64,000 bases of DNA. Source: Corythucha ciliata. Lineage: Eukaryota; Arthropoda; Insecta; Hemiptera; Tingidae. Each line of letters opens with the position of its first letter. Position 1 is the first letter of the stretch. Shown here one piece after another: positions 21,540-31,052 of the stretch. Location of the stretch: assembly GCA_038030265.1 (NCBI GenBank), contig CM075938.1:1589009-1653008 (forward strand). The letters run 5' to 3'. Below the pieces are notes generated by a model that saw only the letters and a program-made list of their open reading frames with translations, did not search any database and was not told where the DNA came from. The position numbers were made by a program, and so were the translations under genes.

Positions 21540-22240
21540 TAGAGCCGCGTATTGAAAACAAGGTTATCAAATATCCAGCCAGGAAACTTCTAATTTCGCG
21601 GATATTTAGCTCCCAAATGTTGACATTTTGCGGCTAAATTCAGAATTTGAGCGCTGTCGTGGGCGGCTGAACTGGGTTCCACAATCACTATAAAAAGAAG
21701 CCAGAAACTTTTGATTCGCGAAAGTAAGACCAGAAACTAGCAATTTCGCGAATACTTACCTCGGAAACTCAAATTTCGTGAAAATGAAAACCTGGAAATT
21801 GCAATTTAGCGTAAGGACCGAAAACTTTCAACTTTACGAATTTTCAACCAAGAAACTTTTAATTTCGCTCAAACTTGCACACTCACAAATACTCAACTCT
21901 AAATGTTACAATTACATGTCTATTCGTCATGCCCCGTCATATTCGGCTGGCTCAGGGTCTGAGGCTACTAAAAGAATGGCCCAGAAAATAACTATTTTCC
22001 GGAAAAATATAGTCCAAAAACTTGCAATTTTGCGAAAAATAAGACGAGAAACATGCATTTTTGCGAATAATTAAAATTTAGTCCCAAAAATCAAATTTCG
22101 AGAAAATAAATACACGAAAATTTCAATTTTAGAGTTACCAAAATTACAATTTCAACCTGAAACTTCATATTCCAAAATATTCAGCCAGAAAACTTTTAAT
22201 TGTGGGATAATTATTTAGCTCCCAAAGGTTGCAATTTTGC
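21540..22240 (+). repeat. Minisatellite E, ~30-bp unit with CCAGAAACTTTTAATTTCGCG motif
   Basis: Repeats of (C)CAGAAACTTTTAATTTCGCG and AAATA(TT)TAG variants between about 21570 and 22230, interrupted near 21900-21970. A distinct family from A and B but with the same plan: a T-rich half plus a GCGAA half. Confidence 0.75.
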
Positions 22241-22700
22241 GGGCACGTCAGCTAAGATTCATCTTTCTGTGGCTCCCGTCATTTTGAGGTTTTGTCCCCC
22301 AGGTTGGAGAAACGTATTGTTTCCCTTTAATACTTATAGAACCCATTTTCTTGATACCTGCTTAGCACTACAAGAATTGGTGGGAAACGGCAGTGGGGGT
22401 GGGGGTGGGGGTGCCGCATGGGGCGGCAAAATTAAATTAGCCCCGGGGAAGCGGGGAGGGGGGGGCAAGATACGGGCCTGGCCATGCCCAAAAAAGGCCT
22501 AAAACTCGGCAGCGCTAGCCGTGTGGGACATAAGAGCTTCCTCTCCACCACTGCGCTTAGTTCACTTCATTGGGCGGCGGGATGCATAATTTTTGCCAAA
22601 CAGTTGTTTCACATTACGTGTAGGCATAGTTTTTGAATGTTTTTGTTCCTTTTTCCACTTTTCCGACCTTTGGTTTTCCATAATTTTCCAATGTTTCAAT
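22241..22700. other. Repeat-derived stretch with G runs
   Basis: Includes a G-rich piece (22393-22470) with GGGGCGGCAAAATTAAATTAG and CGGGCCTGG, another fragment of the dispersed repeat seen at 10975-11082. The right edge is the target duplication GTTTCAAT of the next element. No gene. Confidence 0.45.
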
Positions 22701-23726
22701 CAGGGGCGTCTACACAAGGGGGAGAAAGCCCAAAACTTCACCGGGGGGGGGGGGGGAATTATTCGAAGGATGATATTGAGGAACAGTGCTTAAATAATTC
22801 GTGAATAAAATGTAGAAAAAGTGCTAATTCACGGTTAAAATTGAGAAAAGCGCGGGTAAAATTCATAAAAAGGACCGATTCTGAGAGAAAAACGCTAATT
22901 CGCGACTCTTTGATGAAGGAATCTTCATGACCAAAATTTAGAAAAAGCGCTAACTAACAGCCTAGAGTGGAAAAAGTAGCTAATTCGCGGCAAATATTGA
23001 GAAACATTCGCGGGCAAAATTGAGAAAAATCGCTAGTTCGTGGCTAAAATTGAGAAAAACGCTAACTCATGACTATGAGCGTTTGAAATGAAAACGCTAA
23101 TTTGCGGCTAAAATAGAGAAACACTCAAATATCCAGCTACTATTGAGAAAAATACGCTAATTCACGGTCATAATGGAGAAAAACGCTAACTAGCGGATAA
23201 AATTGAGGGAATGCCAATTCGCGCCATTCTGGTGAATGCAATTTTTAAGGCTAAAATAATGGAAAAGCGCTAATTCGTGACAAAGAGTGAAACAAAACCT
23301 ACTAGTTCGCAGCTAAAATGAAGAAAACGTTAATTCGCTAATGAAATGGAAAAAAATATCCAATTCGCGGCTTAAATTTAAGAACAAGTGCTCACTCGCG
23401 GCTTTAAACTGAGAAAAAGCGCTAATCTGCAAATAAGGTGTGGAAAAAGCGCTGATTCGCTGCTAAAAATTAGAATGAGCCAAAATTTAACGCTACGTGG
23501 TGTCGATTTTATCCAATTTGTCAAAATTAGGCACTGAAGTCTCCAGATTTTATACACTTGTGTAACACTAGCGAAAAAATGAAAGTACCAACTATTCATT
23601 AACGTGGTTTTTCACTGTAATTTTCCATCTTAAAAGCCTTTAATACATGTGAGGGCAGGGGGGATTACTGTTCATAAGGGGGGGGGGATTTCGCGTCCAG
23701 TCATCAGGGGGAGATAGACGCCACTG
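22701..23726. mobile_element. hAT-like non-autonomous element filled with minisatellite B
   Basis: Left tip CAGGGGCGTCTACACAAGGG and right tip GGGGGAGATAGACGCCACTG are short inverted repeats (CAG-GGCGTCTA). Flanks are GTTTCAAT (22693-22700) and GTTTCAAC (23727-23734), a 7/8-matching 8-bp duplication as made by hAT transposases. Each end carries a G run. The interior (22795-23480) is minisatellite B in reverse orientation (GCTAATTCGCGGCTAAAATTG). No transposase. Confidence 0.75.
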
Positions 23727-23838
23727 GTTTCAACGATCGGAAATTGAGAGCTACAACTTTTGTCACTCTAGCAACTGTGTCGTGACGTGTGATATTGGTA
23801 GGTGCAGGGGTCGGATGGGGGCCCTCTCCTCTTATTAA

Positions 23839-24329
23839 GGGTCCTCCTAATTTGCGGACCAACAAAACGAATTCTGCGGACCAGCCCATAACTCTCCGTC
23901 AAGCGTTCCGACCGGGCTGATTTTCTGTGAATATAGTCTTCTCCGGTGGCAGTACAAGCCATCTAAATTTGATGACTATCCGGTAATTGCTGACCCCCCT
24001 CACCCCACAGCACAACGAGTTGAATTCTGCGGATCAGCCCATAACAGCTGCACAGTGATAAACACTGTTTGTCGTTTTGCGCCCCGGATGTATAATACTC
24101 CTTTTTTATGTCCGTCCTTACTGAAAGTTTTAAAAAGGGAGTTTCCCCTAATCATTTATTGCATTCATTAATTACCATTGGGTTACTCTGAATCACAGGT
24201 GCAGGATCTGTGATGGGACCACCGGAGTAAAGTATAATTACAGAAAATCAGCCCAGTCGGAACGCTTTACGGAGAGTTATGGGCTGGTCCGCAGAATTCG
24301 TTATGTTGGTCCGCAAATTAGGAGGACCC
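23839..24329. mobile_element. TIR element with ~100-bp inverted arms and 9-bp target duplication
   Basis: Arms start GGGTCCTCCTAATTTGCGG and continue through a TTCTGCGGACCAGCCCATAA block and CGTTCCGAC...GGGCTGATTTTCTGT. TCTTATTAA flanks both ends exactly (23830-23838, 24330-24338). A 9-bp duplication fits Mutator-like elements. 491 bp, non-coding. A third partial inverted block lies inside at about 24008-24048. Solo arms occur at 15058-15127 and 15970-16072. Confidence 0.85.
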
Positions 24330-24338
24330 TCTTATTAA

Positions 24339-24714
24339 GCCGACTCTGGATCCGAGTCTGATGGCCTGGATATCCGTCTAAACATATAGTTATGAAGAAA
24401 AAGCCAAAACACCCGTCGAAGTAGACTTCGCACGAAGTCTGCAGGCTATCCTTGAAGATTTTATGTTGCCTTCCATTTTTAAGGCAGGAGAGTGACTTAG
24501 AAACGGCCTGATTCCAACTTGTTCGTCCTTTCTCGATTTTTATATGGGAGGCCGGTTTACGACTTCGGGTTTCTTATGGGTTGGTTCGAGGAGGCCTGTA
24601 TTTTTTTTTTTTTTTTTTTTTTTTCAGTGAATATTCCATGTTGGATTCGAGTTTGATGAGGGGGAGCGGGCCAAAAACGGCATAATTTCTTTCTATATAA
24701 ATTTACAAAATTTA
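24339..24714. other. Gene-free stretch with a 24-base T run
   Basis: T24 at 24601-24624 followed by CAG. No exon or repeat family recognised otherwise. Ends at the ACGATATG target duplication of the next element. Confidence 0.5.
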
Positions 24715-24722
24715 ACGATATG

Positions 24723-27716
24723 CAGTGGCGGCGGAAGTATTTTGGTTCAGGGGGGGGCGAAAATTAAGGCGCTTCCCCCCTTCCCTTCCCCACCATACCC
24801 TACACTACCATCACTTCTTTAGTTTTCATCAATAGAAGGTGAAGTGTAGTGTATTTCTCAATTTTAAGTAAATAGAGGAGGCAAGGTATTGTATGGAGGT
24901 GCCCAATAGTCTTGAATTTTCAGCATTTAGGGAATGATTTGAATGTGGTATACAACGGCCTGATTCTTGATAGGTTTTTGACTAATAATATTTTATTTTT
25001 ATCCCACATGATACTAAAACCGAATTTTACGGCCAGAAATGAGTCCCAAAAGTGTCTCTTTTCATGCCTAGGAACTAAAGTATTTTTCAAGCGACATGCT
25101 CCGAAAGTAGTCATTTTCTGTACCCAAAAATGTCTGGGAAATTGACCATTACCGCACAGTGACATTCGAGAAATTTTCTGTACTAGTCCAGAAAATATTT
25201 TCCGTCCTAGTACGGAGAATAAATGAACTCGGGTTATAACCTCGTTTAAGGTCTTCTTAAACTAAAGAAACGAGAAGTCAGTAGTCAATTTGTCAAAGTC
25301 AGTTTTATCATTTCCTTGCTGTCGCGTGAAAAAAGTCGTACATCACTCGTAGGAAGGGAATTTACCTCGCCTCGCCCGCCGGGCTTGTAATGTAATGTAC
25401 CGCGGCAAATTTTACGGCGTTTTAGAGCCACGACTTTAGCTCCTGCGTATACATATACTATTATTGATTTCTTAGTTGTTTTTTTGCCACAAGAATATGG
25501 CAAGTATTCGTTTTAAATAATAAACGATAATCATTCGTACTCAAATAAAACAGCAAAGTGTGGGAATGCAGGTAGGGGCATAACTAGAAATCCGGATCCG
25601 GGGTTCGGATGGGGGCCCCTGAATAGCTTGAAGATGAAAAATCGGGATTTTCAAGTAGATAAGATGAAAACGAATGGCTAAACTCGCTTGTAAAAGTGAG
25701 TAAAACGCTGATTCGCGGCTGAAATAGAGAAAAATTGCTGAAATTTATGGCTGTTATTATTAAGAAAAAGCGCTAGCTAATTCACAGCTGACATTGAGAT
25801 AACGCAAAATCACGAATTGTTGGGGCGAAAATAGGAAAAAGCGCTAATTTACGCAGCTAAAACTGAGAAAAGCGCTAATTCAAGGATGAAAAAAAGAAAA
25901 ACGCAAATTCGCGTCGTCTTGAAAAAAAACAAAAAAAAAACACGCTAATTTACAGCTAAAATTGTGACACAGTGCTACAATTTAGCAACTTTCAAAATTT
26001 AGAACAAGCGCAAATTCACAGCTAAAAGGGAGAAACGCCAACTCAAGGATTCTCGGGGCAACATTGGGACTAAAATTTAGAAAAAGCGCTAATTCACGGG
26101 TGAAATAGTCAAAAAAGCGAATTCGCGTCTAGATAAAAGTGGAGGAAAACTCAGCTAAGGTATGAAAAATTACGATTTTACGGATAAAATCGAGAAAAAA
26201 CGCTAAAAATCGTAGCTAAAATTAAGAAAATGTGCTAATTTACTGCTAAAATTGAGAAACAAAACGCTAATTCACAGCTGAAAATGAGAGAAAACGCCAA
26301 TTCGCCAATTCTTAGGGGCAACTTTAAGGCTGAAGTTGAAAAGCGCTAATTCACGCGCTAAAGATGAGAAAAACGCTAATTCAAGGATAAAAAAGAGAAC
26401 AACGCGAATTCGAGTCTAAAAATAGAGAAACACGCTATTATGATAAAGTGTTACAATTTGGCAGCTTTAAACATTGGGAAAAAGCGTGAATTCACAGAAA
26501 ACGCCAACTCACGGAATCTCGGGGCTGGGACTGAAATTGAGAAAAAGCCCTGCGATTCACGTCGTGAAATAGAGAAAAACGCGAATTTGCGTCTAAAAGT
26601 GGAGGAAAACTTTAATTCACAACTAAGGTACAAAACATTTCAATTTTGCAGATAAAATCGAGAAAAAGTGCTATAATTTCCAGCTAAAATTAAAAAATGT
26701 GCCCATTCACTGCTAAATTGGGGGTAAAAAGGCTAATTCACAGCTGAAATTGAGAATACCCCAACTTGCACATTCTTGGGGAACTTTGGGAATAGAATTG
26801 AGAAAGAGCGCTAATTCAAGCGGCTAAAACTGTGAAAAAGCGCTAATTCGAGGGTAATAAATAGAGAAAAACACGAATGGTTTTTTTTGTAATGGAGAAA
26901 AGCGCGAATTTACGGCTTAAATTTAGAAAAATTGCTAATTTGCGGATAAAATTGGGAAAGAGCACTTAAACGCTACCTAATTTGCGGATTCTTAAGGCAA
27001 CTTCACGGTAAGAGCTTGTAAAAAGCGCCGATTCGCAGCTAAAAATGAGAAAATGAGCTAATTCGCGGAAAAAATTGAGAAAACGCACTTTAGAGGCAAT
27101 TTCGTGGCTAAAATTGAGGAAAATATATACTTCAAAGCTGCAAAAAAGTATATTTACGGTTTAATTAGAGACTAAAGGGCCTCCTAGAGATTTCCGCCCC
27201 GGGCCCCGGACAAGTGTTGTTCCGCCACTGGGTAGCGGTGATCGCATAACAAAACAGCGGGTTTGATGCCCCCAGGGTAGAGATGCCCGGTGCGCACCGC
27301 ACACGCCGCACGCCCCTTGCTATATACGCCTGTGCTTCATATTGCTTAAATTTGGGCTAAAACCCTCTCCGGGGAGGGTGGCCGATAGGTGGATCGCCCT
27401 CCTTTGCCAGATGGCAGGGGTAAAGTGTAGAAGAAGAATCAATAATATACCTAACAAAAAGTCTGCAGAAAAGTGAAAAATGGAGGGGAGGGCGAATGTT
27501 CTAGGCATTGTTATTAAAATTATTATTGATCCAGGGTTTTCGATCTGACTGACGGTCGCTTGGTCCTCGAATAAGAAGCGAAAAGGATAGAATAAGAACT
27601 TTGGGTGCAGTATTCGGGATAGAAGATTGGCATTGAAGCCTGGGGGGGCGATGCCCCCCAGACTACATTCCGGGGGGGCGGCCGCCCACCCTGCCCCCCC
27701 GGTTCCGTCGCCACTG
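24723..27716. mobile_element. hAT-like non-autonomous element (3 kb) carrying a long minisatellite B array
   Basis: Left tip CAGTGGCGGCGGAAGTA and right tip GGTTCCGTCGCCACTG are inverted. ACGATATG is present exactly on both sides (24715-24722, 27717-27724), an 8-bp hAT-type duplication. G/C runs lie next to both tips. Interior: 24830-25560 looks unique, 25680-27180 is minisatellite B in reverse orientation. A second CCGCCACTG tip at 27220-27228 suggests a nested relative. No transposase recognised. Confidence 0.82.
25680..27180 (-). repeat. Minisatellite B array, reverse orientation
   Basis: About 45 degenerate units of GCTAATTCGCGGCTAAAATTG with AGAAAAAC, inside the hAT-like element. Variants TTCACAGCTAAAATTGAG recur in sub-blocks (for example 25800-26150 against 26270-26600), hinting at a duplicated higher-order segment. 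Confidence 0.85.
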
Positions 27717-27853
27717 ACGATATGGCTCAGCTGCTCAGCTCATGTTTTGAGACGAAAATTCTGGTTTGTTAGCGTTTGATTTTGTTTGCTGTAGACTGGT
27801 GATAAACTCCGTTAGTGTCAAAACTTTATTTATCTACCTCCCGAACCATTATC

Positions 27854-29104
27854 ATGGAACAATCAACAGAATACACTGAGTCCCCTCTGTTTACGGTGAA
27901 AATGCTGCATACTGGTAAGCGTTTAATTAAAATTATTGTTTGAGCCTTGTTCACTAGCTCTACGTGTGTGTGTGTGTGTGTGTGTGCTAAGCAATCAGGT
28001 CGATAAACGTTGGACAGAAAAATGCAGGTTTTGTTTGGTCCTGTGGGCTCAACGTTTGAACAAGGCTTTACTGTTATTTTGTTGGTTCATATTAGGTATG
28101 GTCCAGCAAGGTGTTTGGAACATGTTCGGAACAGAGGTGCCATGAGTCTAGCCAATAAAATGTATTCATCTTGAATTTTACTGGCTGGTCCCATGGCAAC
28201 TGTACTCTGAACATGTTCGAGACATCTTGCTGGAACAGACCTATCATGAACTCCAATGGGTCGATCTGTTCGGTGGATGCAGCCTGCCGACGGTTGTGAT
28301 CGAATAACATGAAATGGACAATTCTATAATACTAATAATAATGCGGTTTGGTTTTCTTCTCGTAGTTTCCTGTCCCCACTGCCTACATTCAGCCATGTTG
28401 ACGTTACTATTAACATTATTGTACCATTTTACAGAAGGGTGGACTGACGAAGCAACGAGAATCGTTCTGGAATCCTATGACGAGCTGTTGAGCCAAGTGG
28501 GCCCCATGAATATGTTTCCCAGCAAGAGATTCATGTGGGCCCACATTTCGGAAATCGTGAATGAAAGGACGGGACTGACAAAAAGTGGGGACCAGTGTTG
28601 TAACCGCTATAAAACGGTCAAGAAGCGGAAAAAGAACACTGATTCTCAAAATTTCAAGTCGGGATTCGCCCCAGCCACCCCCGACCCACTTCATACTTAC
28701 CCGGAGGAAGTCACAACGGTGGATTGCACCGTATCGCCACCAATGATTATCGGCAAGTTCTACCGTTTTCCTCCGTGTTCAACAATAAATATTTATAAAA
28801 CAATTACGAAACTTGTGTAATCATAGGCATGGGAACAACGGAGCTAGCATCTTCCTCGTCTCCGGCGATGACATCCTCCTCGTCCTCACAGTTGGTGACG
28901 GACGAAGAGGATTACTACAGTGGGCCACGACCAGCCAAACGACGGAGGACGAGTAGCGATAAAATTGATGTCCTCATCAGATTGATTAAGGGCATAGCGG
29001 ATAAAAATGAAGAAGAACGCCGGGCACGAGAGAGACGCCACCAGGAAAAGTTGTCTATCCTAAAGCGATTGGTAGACAAATTGGGAAATCGCGGAAGGCT
29101 TTAA
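27854..29104 (+). CDS. Myb/SANT-like DNA-binding protein, Harbinger-associated type, 3 exons
   Basis: Exons 27854-27914, 28435-28752 and 28827-29104 give 657 nt (218 codons and stop) in one frame. The second intron (74 bp) uses a GC donor (GCAAGT) with a normal AG; without splicing the frame ends at 28820. Residues about 21-90 form a trihelix/SANT-like domain: EGWTDEATRIVLESYDEL, then RFMWAHISEIVNERTG and QCCNRYKTVKKRKK, with the spaced Trp residues of the fold. Exon 3 has a Ser-rich linker, a basic PAKRRRTSS nuclear signal and a charged C-terminal coiled coil (NEEERRARERRHQEKLSIL). Such proteins are the second ORF of PIF/Harbinger transposons or their domesticated relatives. A transposase remnant lies just downstream in the opposite direction, favouring the former. 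Expected site: nucleus. Confidence 0.85.
28094..28242. mobile_element. MITE in intron 1 of the Myb/SANT gene
   Basis: About 60-bp inverted arms: AGGTATGGTCCAGCAAGGTG on the left against CATCTTGCTGGAACAGACCT on the right, both with GAACATGTTC inside and a CCATG...CATGG pair towards the centre. No clear target duplication. Confidence 0.75.
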
Positions 29105-29181
29105 TTATGTATAATTTCGTTTTAGTTTTAGTTTATTAGATTGTATACATTTTTATTTAGTTTGGTATTGATTTTTGTTCT

Positions 29182-29187
29182 AATAAA
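29182..29187 (+). terminator. Poly(A) signal of the Myb/SANT gene
   Basis: AATAAA, 78 bases after the stop codon, followed by a second overlapping AATAAA-like string. Confidence 0.6.
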
Positions 29188-29329
29188 ATAAACATTTCTA
29201 GTTGATTCATGAATCCAAGTGTTTATGGCAATGAAATTGAGTTTCACATTCCCCTTTTCTTTGTCTTGATTCCCCATTATGGAGTGACTATCATGCTCAA
29301 TGACATGTTCGTCGTCTTCCACAATACCC

Positions 29330-29460
29330 CCCCCCCACAACTCTCTCAGCGAATGTAGAGGTTGTGCAGAATGCAGCAGGCTACGATGAAATACGAGGCT
29401 CAGCTCAAGGAACGCAAAAATGTTATTGGAAAATGGAAAGTCCCCTCCCGAAGTACTGAC
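29330..29460 (-). pseudogene. Decayed C-terminal end of a Harbinger-type transposase
   Basis: On minus, around 29345-29395, a frame reads YFIVACCILHNLYIR. The AC.ILHN motif is the signature near the end of HARBI1/DDE_Tnp_4 transposases. A stop precedes it in the same frame and no upstream catalytic region is visible, so only a remnant is left. Its tail-to-tail position with the Myb/SANT gene matches the usual two-gene layout of Harbinger elements. Confidence 0.5.
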
Positions 29461-29613
29461 TGACGGCGTATTGCAATATGAAACGACACATATTTTGTAC
29501 TGACAAAGAGTCAGTACACGTCAATTGAGCCGAGATTGTCTGTCAACTGTACTAACCTAAGGCTGTTAAATTGATTCGCGCCCATTGTTTTGTAAAGATA
29601 TATTTTATTGAGT

Positions 29614-29619
29614 AACAAA
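29614..29619 (-). terminator. Candidate poly(A) signal of VPS15
   Basis: AATAAA on the minus strand (TTTATT on plus), about 210 bases downstream of the VPS15 stop codon. First canonical signal after the gene. Confidence 0.5.
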
Positions 29620-29830
29620 AATGTTTGTACATATTTACAAGACTTTCTCGCCTTTCTGGTTAAATTAATAAATAAAAATAGTAATAAATAACATCGTGAA
29701 TTGAGGCATTTCAGAAGTTTGAATTCGTCACGGATTGTGTCATGATTTGGAACAATGATGAGACGAGAAAGGAATAGAAATCTTCGTCAGGCTAGAGTGG
29801 TAACTGAAACAACAAATTCTTCCCTATCAA

Positions 29831-30993
29831 CTATTTCCACACCTTAATGACACCGTCGCGAGCGGCCGACACCATAAAATACTGAGACGACCCTTGACAC
29901 ATGGTAATATCCGTGATAGTGTTGTGATGGCCAATGGCCGGCTGATCGGGTCCCGCTCTGGGAGCCTCGTCAACGTTGGGCCCCTTTGGACGACATTTAG
30001 TTTGAATCTCTTGAACCACGTTGGTGCCATCAATGAGACGACTTCTATATAAAATGATGGAACAGATCGATCAAGAAGACGGACGCGGAAAAGGAGGGGG
30101 GGGGTTTGAGTGCACGCGGTTTACTTGTAAGAGAAATTGATCTGTCCTGGGACATCCCCGCCAGCAGGAATGGCCATGTAGGAATTTGACAGGTTGTCTA
30201 AATCCCAGTAGCGGATTCTGTGGTCAAATCCACCCGTGAGTAGAAAAGGCACTTTGTCTACAATGCCGGCATACATGCCGCATACGCTGAGATTGTTTAC
30301 CTGTGAAATTTTTCATTAGACGCTGCCGTGCTTTCAGTTCTTTCAACTCCAACTTCTTCAAGTAGTCCAATCTAAACTATTCACTACTCACTCACTTTCC
30401 ACTCAAGTTTCACACTCTGCCACTGTCGGTCTGTCACGCGAAAAATAATTTAAAGCTTGACTTCATAACGAGCTGTACTTGGGGATCGGGGGTCCTACCG
30501 TCCAGGGTCAAAACTTGTTTCACCCAGAAGTTTACACATTTTGCGCTCTTTCAACTTAATTTGGCCCTACCGTTCGTTAATGAGCAAGGAGGAATGAATA
30601 TACAGGAGGAGCCCTCCCCCAACACCCCCCCGCCAGCGAATAATATGTGAGGGAGCCAAAAATAACCATATTACATTAATTAATAATCACATTACACAGC
30701 CAGAAAATAAAATAACCAATCATAATATGAAATTCAGCTTTTAAAAAGAGGGGGGGGGGTGTCAAATTTGAAGCCTTCCGACCAATAGCATTCAAGTGGA
30801 GTATAAATAGTCCCCGCCCACTAGGGGAGATTTTTGGCTCGCCTCAAATTTTTCTTGCCCCCCCCCCCTCCCCATATTATTTTTTCCTCCATGTTCATGA
30901 GCATGGAACGTATTTAAGGAACATGAGAGGCTTCCCAAAACCAGAATGTCAGAAAATAACCGATTCTGTCGAAAAACAAAACGAAATTTAAAG

Positions 30994-31052
<59 letters not shown>

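Noticed and set aside
20784..22500. Fourth complete hAT-like element with minisatellite
   Set aside because: A good left tip (CAGTGGCGTACC) is present, but I found no right tip with a matching 8-bp duplication of CCGGATGG.
27220..27236. Nested hAT-like element ending CCGCCACTG inside 24723-27716
   Set aside because: Right tip seen, but the candidate left tip at 25569 has flanks that do not match GGTAGCGG.
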